A stretch of DNA of 64,000 nucleotides from Kitasatospora viridis (GCF_007829815.1 NZ_VIWT01000004.1:619102-683101); one strand, 5' to 3'. Positions 49,886 through 58,795 are shown, counted from the first letter of the stretch. Numbers and translations are program-made. The notes: generated by a model not told the origin, from the sequence alone.

Positions 49886-50470
49886 GTGTTCAGCCTGCCC
49901 CTGTCCGACGCGCACCCGGCCGAGCTGCGGCCGCTCGAACCCTGCCACGCCGAGGAGTTCCTGGCCCACATGGACCGGGCCCGGGCCAACCTGGACCGGT
50001 TCATCGGCTTCGCCTCGGCCAGCACCGACCGCGACTCGGCCCGCGCCACCCTGCAGCGGTACGCCGACCGGGCCGCCGCCGACACCGCCCGGATCTACGG
50101 CATCTGGCTGGCCGGCACCCTGGTCGGCGGCGTGATGTACCCGCGCTTCGACGCCGAGCTCGGGGTCGCCGAGATCGGCGTCTGGGCCGAGCCGGCCGGC
50201 GAGGGCCTCGGGCTGGTCTCCGCCGGCGTGCGGCACCTGATCGAGTACGCGCTGGTCGAGCGCGGCCTGCACCGCGTCGAGTGGGTGACCAGCAGCGAGA
50301 ACGCGCGCAGCCGCGCCGTCGCCGAGCGGGCCGGCATGCGGCTGGACGCGGTGCGCCGCTCCGCCTACCCGCACAACGGGGTCCGGCACGACAAGCAGGT
50401 CTGGTCGCTGCTCACCGAGGAGTGGCTGGCCTCCGACCAGCGCGCCCGGCACCTGACCCGCGCCGCCTGA
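49886..50470 (+). CDS. GNAT family N-acetyltransferase (RimJ/RimL-like)
   Basis: 194 residues. GTG start selected because GGAGGAG lies about 9 nt upstream; the earlier ATG sits inside that ribosome site. Family features: AELRPLEPCHAEEFLAHMDRARANLDRFIGF, acetyl-CoA region EIGVWAEPAGEGLGLVSAGVRHLIEYAL, and the RimJ-type ending RVEWVTSSENARSRAVAERAGMRLDAVRR. It probably acetylates a protein N-terminus or a small amine. It is controlled by the palindrome over its promoter. Confidence 0.85.
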   Translation: MFSLPLSDAHPAELRPLEPCHAEEFLAHMDRARANLDRFIGFASASTDRDSARATLQRYADRAAADTARIYGIWLAGTLVGGVMYPRFDAELGVAEIGVWAEPAGEGLGLVSAGVRHLIEYALVERGLHRVEWVTSSENARSRAVAERAGMRLDAVRRSAYPHNGVRHDKQVWSLLTEEWLASDQRARHLTRAA

Positions 50471-50633
50471 CTGCCCGACCATCTGACCGCCTGACCGGCT
50501 GACCACTGGACCGCCCGGAACCCCGGGTCCCGGGCTGCGGGTGCCGGGCGGCGCGGCACGTGCTTCGCTGCGAGTAAGGGCCCTTCCGCCCGATCGACGC
50601 AGCACCCGGACGGCGCAATCCCAGGAGGCCGCC

Positions 50634-50867
50634 ATGGACCGCAGGCACGACGGCGGCACGCACGGACCCGGCCGCGCCGGCTCCACCGGTTGCCAGGCGG
50701 TCGCACCCGTGCCGGTGCCCTGGCTCTGCCGCTGGCAGTCCGCCGACCGGGCCGACCATCCGGCCGGTGTCACCCGGACGGCGGACAACACGGCCCGGCG
50801 ACACGCCCCGGAGGGTTACCGCTACTGCGTCTACCCCCGCCCCGGGCAGCAGGTCTGGGAGAACTGA
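50634..50867 (+). CDS. Small hypothetical protein
   Basis: 77 residues. ATG with a near-perfect ribosome site (aggagg, 5 nt away), which is the main reason to believe it. The sequence has three cysteines (GCQAV, WLCRW, YRYCVYPRPGQQVWE) and no signal or membrane helix. No family is recognised. It precedes the MFS exporter gene by 36 bp in the same direction, so the two are likely cotranscribed. Confidence 0.6.
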   Translation: MDRRHDGGTHGPGRAGSTGCQAVAPVPVPWLCRWQSADRADHPAGVTRTADNTARRHAPEGYRYCVYPRPGQQVWEN

Positions 50868-50903
50868 GCCCAGCAGCCGCACCCCGCCCCGCCGGAGGCC
50901 AGC

Positions 50904-52364
50904 ATGAGCCCCACCCCTCCCCCGAGCACCACCCGGAGCACGGACGCGGACGACGCGCGCTCCGAGGCCGAGCGGATCGAGCGGCGCCGCTGGCAGGCGC
51001 TGGCCGTCTGCCTCCTGGTCGGCTTCATGAGCCTGCTCGACGTCTCGATCGTGAACGTCGCGCTGCCCTCGATCGAGCAGGGCCTGCGGGCCTCTCCGGC
51101 CGACCTCTCCTGGGTGCTCTCCGGCTACGCGCTGACCTTCGGCCTGACCCTGATCCCGGCCGGGGTGCTCGGCGACTTCTGGGGGCGGCGCACCGCCTTC
51201 CTGGCCGGGCTGGCGCTCTTCACGGTCGCCTCGGGCGCCTGCGGGCTGGCGCCGAGCGCGACCGCGCTGGTGGTGTCCCGGCTGGTGCAGGGCATGGCGA
51301 GCGGCCTACTCGGGCCGCAGATCTCCGGGCTGATCCAGGAGATGTTCAGCGGCGCGGTGCGGGCCCGGGCGTTCGGCTACTTCGGCACCACGGTCGGCCT
51401 GGCCACCGCCGTCGGGCCGCTGGCGGGCGGTCTGCTGATCAACGCGGCCGGGGCGCACGACGGTTGGCGCTGGGTGTTCTTCGTCAACCTGCCGATCGGC
51501 GTGGTCGCGTTCGCGCTGGCGCTCAAGCTGATCCCGACCCGGGGCCGGGCCGTCGAGGCGGTGCTGGAACGGCGGATCGACCTGGTGGGCGTGGGGCTGC
51601 TGGCGGCCGGCCTGCTGGCGATCCTGCTGCCGCTGGTGCAGGAGCAGCAGTGGCAGGGCGACACCAAGTGGCTGCTGATCCCGCTCGGGCTGGTGCTGCT
51701 GTCCGTGTTCGTCGTCTGGGAGCGGCGCTGCCGCACCCCGCTGGTGGACCTGACGCTGTTCCGACTGCGGTCCTACACCTTCGGCACCCTGCTCGGGCTG
51801 CTCTACTTCGCCGGGTTTACCACGATCTTCTTCATCTTCACGCTCTACCTGCAGCGCGGGCTGGGGTACACCGCCCTCCAGGCGGGCGCGGCGATCACGC
51901 CGTTCGCGCTGGGTTCGGCGGTCTCGGCCGCGCTCGGCGGGCGGCTGGTCAGCCGGCACGGCCGGCTGGTGATCATCGTCGGCCTGGTCACGGTGATCAT
52001 CGGGACGGCGTTCGCGGCGTTCGCCGTGCACCTGGTGCCGGGGCACGGCGCGGCGCTCGCGACGGCCGCGCCGCTGCTGGTGGCCGGGATCGGCTCGGGC
52101 CTGGTGATCGCGCCGAACCAGAGCCTGGCGCTGGCCTGTGTCCCGGTGGCCCGGGCGGGCACGGCCGGCGGGATCCTGCAGACCGCCCAGCGGCTGGGCA
52201 CCGCGACCGGCGTGGCCTGCGTGGGCGCCGTCTTCTTCGCACACCTGGCGGCGCACGGCAGTTGGGCGGGGGCGTTCCAGCTCGGGGTGCTGGTGGCGCT
52301 CGGCTTCGAGCTGGCGGCGCTGGTCTGCGCGCTCGCCGACTTCCGCTCGCGCCGTCACCAGTGA
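50904..52364 (+). CDS. MFS drug-exporter, DHA2 (EmrB/QacA) family
   Basis: 486 residues, about 14 transmembrane helices. ATG start with ggagg 6 nt upstream. Motif D1-like SLLDVSIVNVALPSIEQGLRASPADLSWVLSGYALTFG and motif A-like GDFWGRRTAFLAGLALF are intact, with ...SRLVQGMASGLLGPQISGLIQEMF and the second-half ATPLLVAGIGSGLVIAPNQSLAL. It uses the proton gradient to export drugs or metabolites. No dedicated regulator is adjacent except the small protein upstream. Confidence 0.92.
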   Translation: MSPTPPPSTTRSTDADDARSEAERIERRRWQALAVCLLVGFMSLLDVSIVNVALPSIEQGLRASPADLSWVLSGYALTFGLTLIPAGVLGDFWGRRTAFLAGLALFTVASGACGLAPSATALVVSRLVQGMASGLLGPQISGLIQEMFSGAVRARAFGYFGTTVGLATAVGPLAGGLLINAAGAHDGWRWVFFVNLPIGVVAFALALKLIPTRGRAVEAVLERRIDLVGVGLLAAGLLAILLPLVQEQQWQGDTKWLLIPLGLVLLSVFVVWERRCRTPLVDLTLFRLRSYTFGTLLGLLYFAGFTTIFFIFTLYLQRGLGYTALQAGAAITPFALGSAVSAALGGRLVSRHGRLVIIVGLVTVIIGTAFAAFAVHLVPGHGAALATAAPLLVAGIGSGLVIAPNQSLALACVPVARAGTAGGILQTAQRLGTATGVACVGAVFFAHLAAHGSWAGAFQLGVLVALGFELAALVCALADFRSRRHQ

Positions 52365-52387
52365 GCGCCTGACGGTCCGAGGCGGCG

Positions 52388-52930
52388 TCAGACCATGTCG
52401 AGCGGCCGGTGCGGCCCGGCCGGCAGCTCGATCCGGATGTCGTCATCGGGCCGGACCTCGCCGCCCTCGCGGACCACGCCCATGATCCCGGCCCGGCGCA
52501 CCACCGCGCCCCGCTCGTCGCGGTGGACCACCTGCTTCAGCAGACCGGGCTGGAAGGCGTCGATCTGCGCGCAGGGGTTGCGCAGGCCGGTCACCTCGAC
52601 CACCGCGGTCGGGCCGATGTGCAGCAGGGTGCCGACCGGCAGGCCGAGCAGGTCGACGCCGGTGGTGGTGATGTTCTCGCCGAGGTCGCCGGGCCGGACG
52701 GTGAAGCCGGCCCCGGCGACCTCGGTGAAGAGTTCCTCGTGGATCAGGTGGACCTGACGCAGGTTCGGCACGGTCGGGTCCCGCAGGATCCGGGAGCGGT
52801 GCTTGACCGTGACCCCGGCGTGCACGTCGCCCGCCACCCCGAGGCCGGCCAGCAGCGTGATCGCCGGCCGGTTCGGCTTGGTGAAGGCGTACTCGCCGTT
52901 GCTGCTGACCGCCCTGACCGTGCCGCCCAT
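52388..52930 (-). CDS. MOSC domain protein
   Basis: 180 residues. ATG start with agggggt upstream. MOSC features: RAVSSNGEYAFTKP, VKHRSRILRDPTVPNLRQVHLIHEELF, GDLGENITTTGVDLLGLPVGTLLHIG, EVTGLRNPCAQIDAFQPGLLKQV with the conserved Cys that would carry sulfur from the molybdenum cofactor. Stand-alone MOSC proteins handle Moco-dependent sulfur transfer or reduction of N-hydroxylated compounds. It converges with the MFS gene. Confidence 0.9.
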   Translation of the reverse strand: MGGTVRAVSSNGEYAFTKPNRPAITLLAGLGVAGDVHAGVTVKHRSRILRDPTVPNLRQVHLIHEELFTEVAGAGFTVRPGDLGENITTTGVDLLGLPVGTLLHIGPTAVVEVTGLRNPCAQIDAFQPGLLKQVVHRDERGAVVRRAGIMGVVREGGEVRPDDDIRIELPAGPHRPLDMV

Positions 52931-52980
52931 CGAGACCCCCTCAACCCGAACATCCGTCCGGGCCGGAGTCTACGCCCCGG

Positions 52981-53514
52981 CTACCCGGTGACCAGGTCGG
53001 CGGTGATGGCCCAGCGCTCGTGGTCGCGCCAGGCGCCGTCGATGAACAGCATGTCCGGCGACACGCCCTCCAGCCGGAAGCCGAGCCGCTTGGCCACCGC
53101 GATCGAGCCGGTGTTGGCCGGCTGCACGTTGATCTCCAGCCGGTGCAGCCCGAGGGTGTCGAAGGCGTGCCGCAGCAGCAGGCCGACGCCCTCGGTGACC
53201 AGGCCGCGCCCGGAGACGAAGGCGCCGTAGCCGAGCGTCCCGTTCTGGAAGGCGTTGCGGACGATGTTGCTGATCGAGACGTAGCCGACCAGCTCGTCGG
53301 TCTCCGGGAGGCAGATCACGAAGCCCTGCCGCACCTCGTGGTCGGCGAACCGGGCCAGCAGGGCGTCGAACTCCTCGTCGGTGCGGGCCAGCGAGATCCA
53401 GGGGTGGTGCAGTTCGCGGTTCTCCTGGGCGAGCCGGGTGAACTCGGCCCGGTCGGCGGGCGTCAGGTGGCGGATGGCGACGCGGTCACCGCGTTGGAAG
53501 TAGTCGATGGACAT
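52981..53514 (-). CDS. GNAT family N-acetyltransferase (RimJ-like)
   Basis: 177 residues. RIMJ-type sequence: VAIRHLTPADRAEFTRLAQENRELHHPWISL, FVICLPETDELVGYVSISNIVRNAFQNGTLGYGAFVSGRGLVTEGVGLLLRHAFDTLGLHRLEINVQPANTGSIAVAKRLGFRLEG (split across the usual strands), ending DHERWAITADL. It should acetylate a ribosomal protein N-terminus or a similar amine. Its start is ATG. It diverges from the STAND regulator across an unusual intergenic region with two strong inverted repeats. Confidence 0.88.
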   Translation of the reverse strand: MSIDYFQRGDRVAIRHLTPADRAEFTRLAQENRELHHPWISLARTDEEFDALLARFADHEVRQGFVICLPETDELVGYVSISNIVRNAFQNGTLGYGAFVSGRGLVTEGVGLLLRHAFDTLGLHRLEINVQPANTGSIAVAKRLGFRLEGVSPDMLFIDGAWRDHERWAITADLVTG

Positions 53515-53586
53515 CGGGCGATGCTAGCCCCGGGCGGTTGCGCCGCTCACCGGGTTTTCCGGGGCTCCCCCGCCGCGCGGCGCGGG

Positions 53587-53623
53587 TCGGGGCGGACCCG
53601 TCCCCTGTTCGGGTCCGCCCCGA
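53587..53623. other. Strong hairpin in a divergent intergenic region
   Basis: Perfect 14-bp arms TCGGGGCGGACCCG and complement with a 9-nt loop. It has the form of a terminator, yet it lies between divergent genes where none is needed. It may be in the 5' leader of the GNAT, a relic, or mark an unrecognised transcript. Confidence 0.6.
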
Positions 53624-53747
53624 GACTGTCGCGCCGGGCGACCGGCCGGTGCAGGTCAGCGCGCCTCCCCCGTGGACGCGCCCCCGGTGACCCGCACCGC
53701 CGCCAAGATGATGCTGATTCCGCGACGCCCCTGCCAGAGGGGAACGC

Positions 53748-53770
53748 GTGTGTGTGACAATCACACACAC
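53748..53770. promoter_or_regulatory. GT/AC inverted repeat upstream of the STAND regulator
   Basis: GTGTGTGTGA, CAA, TCACACACAC: perfect 10-bp arms made of alternating purine-pyrimidine steps. A further gtgtgtgt run follows near 53790. It lies ~90 bp upstream of the STAND gene and could be an operator or a hairpin/Z-DNA-prone element. The rest of the 350-bp interval shows no gene. Confidence 0.55.
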
Positions 53771-53862
53771 CGTCAGCCGCCTGAGCTGCGGTGTGTGTCG
53801 CCGTTACAGAACAGCGGTGACGCACGGGACACCGGTGTCGCGCTGGTCCGGAGGGATTGGTC

Positions 53863-56712
53863 TTGCCGTACTGGACTGCGCTGCCCGACGGGCTGGAGCC
53901 CGCCGAGCGGCAGCTGGTGGAGCGGCTGCGCGCCCTCAAGGACGAGCGGCAGCTGACGCTGAAGCAGTTGGAGGGTCTGACCCACTACAGTCACGCCTCC
54001 TGGCAGCGCTGGCTGAACGGCCGGCGCCCGATCACCCGGGAGGCGCTGGAATCCCTGATCGGCGCGCTCGACGTGGACGGCACCGGGCTGCGGCAGCTGT
54101 TCCACGCGGCACAGCCCGCCGACGAGGAGCCGCAAGCGCCGCGGGCCGAACGGACCGAGCACGCACAGGAGCCGGACGAACCGCCCGCGCCGCCCGCGAC
54201 ACCCGGGACACCCGCGCGTGACACCGCCCCGTGCCAACTGCCCGCCGACACCCGCGCCTTCACCGGTCGCACCCGGGAGCTCGCCGACCTGCTCGACCGC
54301 GCCCGGGAGGCCGCCGGCGGCGGCCCCGACGGGCCCGTGGTGGTCTGCGCGATCGACGGGATGGGCGGCGTCGGCAAGTCCGCGCTGGCGGTGCACGCCG
54401 CCCACCGGGTCCGCCGGCACTTCCCGGACGGCCAGCTCTTCATCGACCTGCACGGCCACACCGACCTGGAGCCGGTCAGCGCGGCCGACGCGCTGGACTG
54501 GCTGCTGCGCTCGCTCGACGTCCCGGCCCAGACGATCCCCGCCGACCAGGACCAGCGGGCCGCGCTCTACCGCGAGCGGCTGGCCGGCACCCGGACCCTG
54601 ATCGTGCTGGACAACGCGATCGGCGCCGCCCAGATCCGCCCGCTGCTGCCCGGCCTGCCCGGCTGCCTGGTGCTGGTCACCAGCCGCAAGCGCCTCACCG
54701 GCCTGGACGACGCACACTCCGTCAGCCTCGCCACCCTGCCGCCGGACGAGGCCGCCGGCCTGCTGCTGGACGTCGCCGGGCTCACCCGGCTCTCCCCGGA
54801 CGCGCCGGCGATCCGCGCCGCCGTCGGCCTGTGCGGGAACCTGCCGCTGGCCCTGCGGATCGTCGCGGCCCGGCTGCGGCACCGGGGCGTGCAGGCGGTC
54901 GACGGGCTGGTCGCCCGGCTGCACGACGAGAACGCCCGGCTGGTCACGCTGCAGGACGAGGACCGCAACCTGGCGGCCGTCTTCGAGGCCTCCTACGGCG
55001 CGCTGCCGGCCGCCGAGCAGCGGCTCTTCCGCCTGCTCGGCCAGCTGCCCGGCACCGAGTTCGACGTCTGGACCGCCGCCAACCTGGCCGGCACCGACCT
55101 CTGGGAGGGCGAGCGGCTGCTCGACTCGCTGCTGGACCACAACCTGCTGATCCAGCACGCCCCGGAGCGCTACCACTTCCACGACCTGGTCCGGCTGTAC
55201 GCCCGGACGCTGGCCGAGCTCGACCCGCCGGCCGAGCGCGCCGCCGCGCTGGACCGGCTGCTCGGCTACTACGTGCACACCGCGCGGCAGGCCGACCGCC
55301 ACCTGAACCGGTTCACCCGCCCCGGCCTGCCCGCCGCCCTGCCCGCCGGCCCGCCGGTCGGCCCCGAACTGCCGGACCGCGCCGCCGCCTTGGACTGGCT
55401 GCGGGCCGAGCAGGAGAACCTGCTGACCCTCGTCCGGCACGCCCGCGCGCACCAGCGCCCGGACGCGGCCGGCGCGCTCACCGGCGAGCTGAGCGTCTTC
55501 CTGCGCTTCGAGGGCCGCTGGCAGGAGTGCGTCAGCCTGCAACGGGCGGTGATCACCACCGCGCGGGAGACCGGGGACGGCTGGGCCGAGGCGAACGCGC
55601 TGTGCGACATCAGCCGGATCAGCCTGGTGAGCGGCGACTTCCCGCAGGCCGTCGAGGCCTGCGAGCTGGCGCTGGCCGTCTACCTGGGGCTCGGCGACCG
55701 GCTGGGCGAGGCCAACGCCCTGCACGAGCTCGGCCGGGTGCGGTACCTGACCGGCGAGTTCGAGAGCATGGCCGAGGTGCACGGGCGGGCGCTGGCCCTC
55801 TACCGCGACCTCGGGGACCGGCGCGGGCAGGCCAACACCCTGCACGAGCTGGGCAGTCGGGCCGTGCTGGTGGGCGACTACGCGGCGGCGGCCACCCTGC
55901 TCCAGGAGGCCATGGCGATCCACCGCGAACTGGACGACCCGCTGGGCCGGGCGCACGTGCTGGTCCAACTGGGCCGCACCACCCACTCCACCGGCGACTC
56001 GGCCGCCGCGGCCGACATGCTGGCCGGCGCCGTGGCCACCTACCAGGAGCTGGGCCTGCGCCAGGGCGAGGCCTCCGCGGCCAAGGACCTGGGCACGGTG
56101 CTGCGGGCGACCGGCGACCACCAGGCCGCGGCCGAGTTGCAGGAGCGGTCGCTGCGGATCTACCGGGAGCTCGGCAACCGCCACGGCATCGCCGGCGCGA
56201 CCGAGGAGCTCGGCCTGGCCCGGCTCGCGGCCGGCGAACTCGCCCCTGCCACCGAGCTGTTGGAGGCGGCCGTCGCGATCTTCCAGGAACTCGGCGCCCA
56301 GCAGGCCGGGGCGAACGCGCTGACCGCCCTGGCCCGGGCCCGGCACCGGCTCGGCGAGCACGGCTCGTCCGAGGCACTGCTGGAGCGCAGCCTGGCGACC
56401 CACCGGACGATCGGCGACCACCACGGCGAGGCCCAGGCCCTGCTCGGACTGGCCGAGGTGCGCACCGACTCCACCGGCCCGCGGGTCGGCCTGCCGCTGT
56501 ACCGGGAGGCCCACGCGATGGCGCAGCGGATCGGCAGCCCGGCCGACGAGGCCCGGGCCCTGGACGGCGCGGCCCACTGCCTGGAACTGCTCGGTGACGG
56601 AGCCGCCGCGATCGCCGCCCTGCGCGAGGCCGTGACGCTCTACCAGCGCACCAATCCGAGCCTCGCGGTCTCGGCGGCGCTGCGCCTGGCCGGCCTGGAG
56701 CATGCGAACTGA
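53863..56712 (+). CDS. STAND-type regulator: XRE-like HTH, NB-ARC ATPase and TPR repeats
   Basis: 949 residues from a TTG with ggaggg about 7 nt upstream. Residues ~10-80 are an XRE-like HTH (LKQLEGLTHYSHASWQRWLNGRRPITREALESLIGAL). A Pro/Ala linker leads to the NB-ARC domain with P-loop AIDGMGGVGKSALAVHAAHRV, Walker B TLIVLDNAIGA, the LVTSRKRLTGL sensor, and NLPLALRIVAARL. Residues ~560-940 are about nine TPRs (EANALHELGRVRYLTGEFESMAEVHGRAL-type). Such proteins are signal-gated switches in antibiotic regulation or defence. The helix-turn-helix implies DNA binding. No partner gene is obvious. Confidence 0.88.
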   Translation: MPYWTALPDGLEPAERQLVERLRALKDERQLTLKQLEGLTHYSHASWQRWLNGRRPITREALESLIGALDVDGTGLRQLFHAAQPADEEPQAPRAERTEHAQEPDEPPAPPATPGTPARDTAPCQLPADTRAFTGRTRELADLLDRAREAAGGGPDGPVVVCAIDGMGGVGKSALAVHAAHRVRRHFPDGQLFIDLHGHTDLEPVSAADALDWLLRSLDVPAQTIPADQDQRAALYRERLAGTRTLIVLDNAIGAAQIRPLLPGLPGCLVLVTSRKRLTGLDDAHSVSLATLPPDEAAGLLLDVAGLTRLSPDAPAIRAAVGLCGNLPLALRIVAARLRHRGVQAVDGLVARLHDENARLVTLQDEDRNLAAVFEASYGALPAAEQRLFRLLGQLPGTEFDVWTAANLAGTDLWEGERLLDSLLDHNLLIQHAPERYHFHDLVRLYARTLAELDPPAERAAALDRLLGYYVHTARQADRHLNRFTRPGLPAALPAGPPVGPELPDRAAALDWLRAEQENLLTLVRHARAHQRPDAAGALTGELSVFLRFEGRWQECVSLQRAVITTARETGDGWAEANALCDISRISLVSGDFPQAVEACELALAVYLGLGDRLGEANALHELGRVRYLTGEFESMAEVHGRALALYRDLGDRRGQANTLHELGSRAVLVGDYAAAATLLQEAMAIHRELDDPLGRAHVLVQLGRTTHSTGDSAAAADMLAGAVATYQELGLRQGEASAAKDLGTVLRATGDHQAAAELQERSLRIYRELGNRHGIAGATEELGLARLAAGELAPATELLEAAVAIFQELGAQQAGANALTALARARHRLGEHGSSEALLERSLATHRTIGDHHGEAQALLGLAEVRTDSTGPRVGLPLYREAHAMAQRIGSPADEARALDGAAHCLELLGDGAAAIAALREAVTLYQRTNPSLAVSAALRLAGLEHAN

Positions 56713-56734
56713 CGACGCGTCAGTTGATCCGGTC

Positions 56735-57406
56735 TCAGTAGAAGGCGGCCCGGACCCGCCGCAGCCAGGCCTCGGCCGCCCGCTCGTCCGGGTACTCCGG
56801 CAGCACCCCCGGCTTGCTGAACTCCTGCTCGGCGCGGGCCAGGCGGGTCTCCCCGACGGTGGGGTCGGCGACCATCCGGACGGCCTCGGCGCGGATCGCC
56901 GCCGGGTCGGGCAGCCGCACCTCCAGGGTGCCGGTGCGGTGCAGGCCGGTGCCCTGGCGCAGCAGCCGCAGCACGTGGCGGGCGTGCTTCTCGCTGCGGC
57001 GGCGGGCCTCCTCGTCGAGCGGGCCGCGCTCGGCCCGGGAGCGCAACTTGCGGACCTGCTGGGCGGCGTAGCCGAGGTAGGCGCCGCGGACCGCACCGGC
57101 GGAGAGGAAGGAGGCGCGGATGCCGATCAGTTCGTCGCCGAGCGGGGTGCGCCGCTCGTAGAGCTCGGTCGGCAGCCAGGCCAGCTCGGTCGCGGTGGGG
57201 TTGCAACCCAGCGCCAGCCGGCACCACTTGGCGGCCTCGTGCATGGTGCGGTCGGGCCGGCTGGTGACCTGGGACTCGGCCGGCCGGTGCAGGCCGTGCA
57301 ACTCCTCGGTGGGCACGGCGAACAGGCCGAGCCGGTCGAGGTCGGAGCCGGCGTGCGCCAGGCCGTAGGCGGTGGAGCCGACGATGCCGCTGAGCAGGAC
57401 GTGCAC
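56735..57406 (-). CDS. Predicted nucleotidyltransferase (RlaP/YcgL-like)
   Basis: 223 residues from a GTG with aaggag 10 nt upstream. The N-terminus VHVLLSGIVGSTAYGLAHAGSDLDRLGLFA is the pol-beta-type nucleotidyltransferase motif (GS...DxD). Downstream helices (MHEAAKWCRLALGCNPTATELAWLP, AYLGYAAQQVRKL) are as in the RlaP/YcgL group linked in other bacteria to RNA repair. Substrate unknown. It converges with the STAND gene across 22 bp. Confidence 0.82.
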   Translation of the reverse strand: MHVLLSGIVGSTAYGLAHAGSDLDRLGLFAVPTEELHGLHRPAESQVTSRPDRTMHEAAKWCRLALGCNPTATELAWLPTELYERRTPLGDELIGIRASFLSAGAVRGAYLGYAAQQVRKLRSRAERGPLDEEARRRSEKHARHVLRLLRQGTGLHRTGTLEVRLPDPAAIRAEAVRMVADPTVGETRLARAEQEFSKPGVLPEYPDERAAEAWLRRVRAAFY

Positions 57407-57495
57407 GATGACGGCGCTCCTTCGCGTCCGGTGGGTGGCGGTGCCGAGGATCGTAGGCCGCCACCCGGGCGGTGCGCCAAGGGTTTCCGTGGCGG

Positions 57496-58095
57496 TCAGT
57501 GGCTCTGCTCGACGGGGCTCTCGTCGACGGCCCTGCTCTCGTCGGCAGCGTTCACCTCGGCTGTGGTCCCCTTCGCGCTGGTCCCCTTCGCGCCGGAGCG
57601 GTGGGCCAGCCGCTGGGAGGCGTGCCGCCCGCGGGCCTCCACCGGCAGCATGCCCGTGGCGCCGGCCAGGCCGAACGGCGGCATGTCGAAGTAGATCGAC
57701 TCGTAGCCGCCCTCCGGCACGATGTAGGTCTCGTGCCAGAGCCCCACGTGCTGGCGGGCCTTGCCGGCCTTCACCTTGCGGTTGGCGAAGGCCCACACCG
57801 TGCGGTGGAACCCCTCCTGGGCGTAGGTGTAGAGCTTCTCCTTGGACTCCCAGTACTGGACCACGTAGTAGGTGCGCGGCGAGGCGGTGAGCAGGACCCG
57901 GCCGCGCAGCCCGCGTTCGGGGGCCCGGCGCAGTTCGGCCAGCATCTTGAGCATCGAGAAGAACACCGGCCCCCAGTGGTGCACGGCCCAGAAGTGGTTG
58001 ATCCGCATGCCGATCAGCACCACCACCGTGTCGCCGGTGGCACCGGCCGTGGTGTAGCCCGGCTCCGGCTTGGCGAACATCGATCCCTTGGACAC
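57496..58095 (-). CDS. DUF4188 (phenylacetaldoxime-dehydratase-like / monooxygenase-fold) protein
   Basis: 199 residues. GTG start with ggggagg about 5 nt upstream. Family sequence: TVVVLIGMRINHFWAVHHWGPVFFSMLKML, YYVVQYWESKEKLYTYAQ, RQHVGLWHETYIVPEGGYESIYFDMPPFGLA. DUF4188 has a ferredoxin-like ABM fold and may bind heme or small aromatics; activity is unproven. A ~50-residue Lys/Ala/Glu tail is extra. The tetR gene upstream and a 33-bp palindrome over the promoter show specific repression. Confidence 0.8.
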   Translation of the reverse strand: MSKGSMFAKPEPGYTTAGATGDTVVVLIGMRINHFWAVHHWGPVFFSMLKMLAELRRAPERGLRGRVLLTASPRTYYVVQYWESKEKLYTYAQEGFHRTVWAFANRKVKAGKARQHVGLWHETYIVPEGGYESIYFDMPPFGLAGATGMLPVEARGRHASQRLAHRSGAKGTSAKGTTAEVNAADESRAVDESPVEQSH

Positions 58096-58109
58096 GCCGA
58101 CCTCCCCGT

Positions 58110-58142
58110 CACGCTGATGTAATCGGTGATTACATCAGCGTG
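58110..58142 (-). promoter_or_regulatory. 33-bp perfect inverted repeat (TetR operator) over the DUF4188 promoter
   Basis: Arms CACGCTGATGTAATC and complement (15 bp each, no mismatch) around a 3-bp centre. On the minus strand a -35 TTGACG and 17-nt spacer lead to -10 TGTAAT, which lies inside the repeat. It is almost certainly the operator of the adjacent TetR. Confidence 0.85.
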
Positions 58143-58186
58143 GTGACATTCCGTCAATAAGCGTCACACGGTCAATTCGGCCCTGT

Positions 58187-58795
58187 TCAGCCGATATTGG
58201 CGACGCCGTACCCGAACGTGTCGATCACCTGCACGGCCAGCTGCTCGGCCTGGTCGGTCGGCAGGTACCCGTCCACGATCATCTGCACCAGCCCGTACAC
58301 CAACGCCTGCCCGGCCAGCGCGACCAGCGCCGGGTCGCCCGGGCGCAGCCGGCCGTGTTCCTGGTCGGTCACGATCACCTCGGCGAACAGCTTGTCGATG
58401 CCGTCGAGTTGCTCGCGCAGCGCGGGCTCCCGGGTCGCCGCGAAGACCCGCGAGCGGACCAGCTCGAAGCGGTGCGGGTGGCGGATCGCGTACCGCACGA
58501 CGCCGATCCCGACCGCCCGCAGCGCCGCCAGCTCGACCTCCGCCGCCGCCAGCTGGGCCTGCTGCCAGGACACGAAGTCGGCCAGCACCCGGTCCGCGAG
58601 CGCCGTCAGCAGCGCCTGCCGGTCCGGGAAGTGACGGAACGGCGCGCCTGCCGAGACCCCGGCCCGGCGGGCCACCTCCCGCATCGTCACCTTCGCCTGC
58701 CCGTGCTCGTCCAGCAGCTCGAAGGCCGCGGCGACCAGCGCCTGCGGCAGTGATCCGTGGTGGTACGAGTCGCGCCCGCCATGCCGTTCCGTCAT
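58187..58795 (-). CDS. TetR family regulator of the DUF4188 gene
   Basis: 202 residues. HTH: SYHHGSLPQALVAAAFELLDEHGQAKVTMREVARRAGVSAGAPFRHFPDRQALLTAL, the AcrR/WHG subfamily opening. The C-terminal helices (GQALVYGLVQMIVDGYLPTDQAEQLAVQVIDTFGYGV) fit a TetR_C_33/WHG-type ligand domain. It is upstream of, and in the same direction as, the DUF4188 gene, separated by 91 bp that carry the large palindrome. Inducer unknown. Confidence 0.88.
   Translation of the reverse strand: MTERHGGRDSYHHGSLPQALVAAAFELLDEHGQAKVTMREVARRAGVSAGAPFRHFPDRQALLTALADRVLADFVSWQQAQLAAAEVELAALRAVGIGVVRYAIRHPHRFELVRSRVFAATREPALREQLDGIDKLFAEVIVTDQEHGRLRPGDPALVALAGQALVYGLVQMIVDGYLPTDQAEQLAVQVIDTFGYGVANIG

Noticed and set aside
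53486..53770. 94-codon minus-strand frame overlapping the GNAT start and the GT/AC repeat
   Set aside because: Starts inside the inverted repeat, no ribosome site, low complexity.
53773..57096. 1107-codon open frame on the minus strand opposite the STAND gene
   Set aside because: Antisense shadow over a protein with intact HTH, NB-ARC and TPR motifs. Its composition is non-natural. The real minus-strand gene at its far end is the nucleotidyltransferase in another frame.
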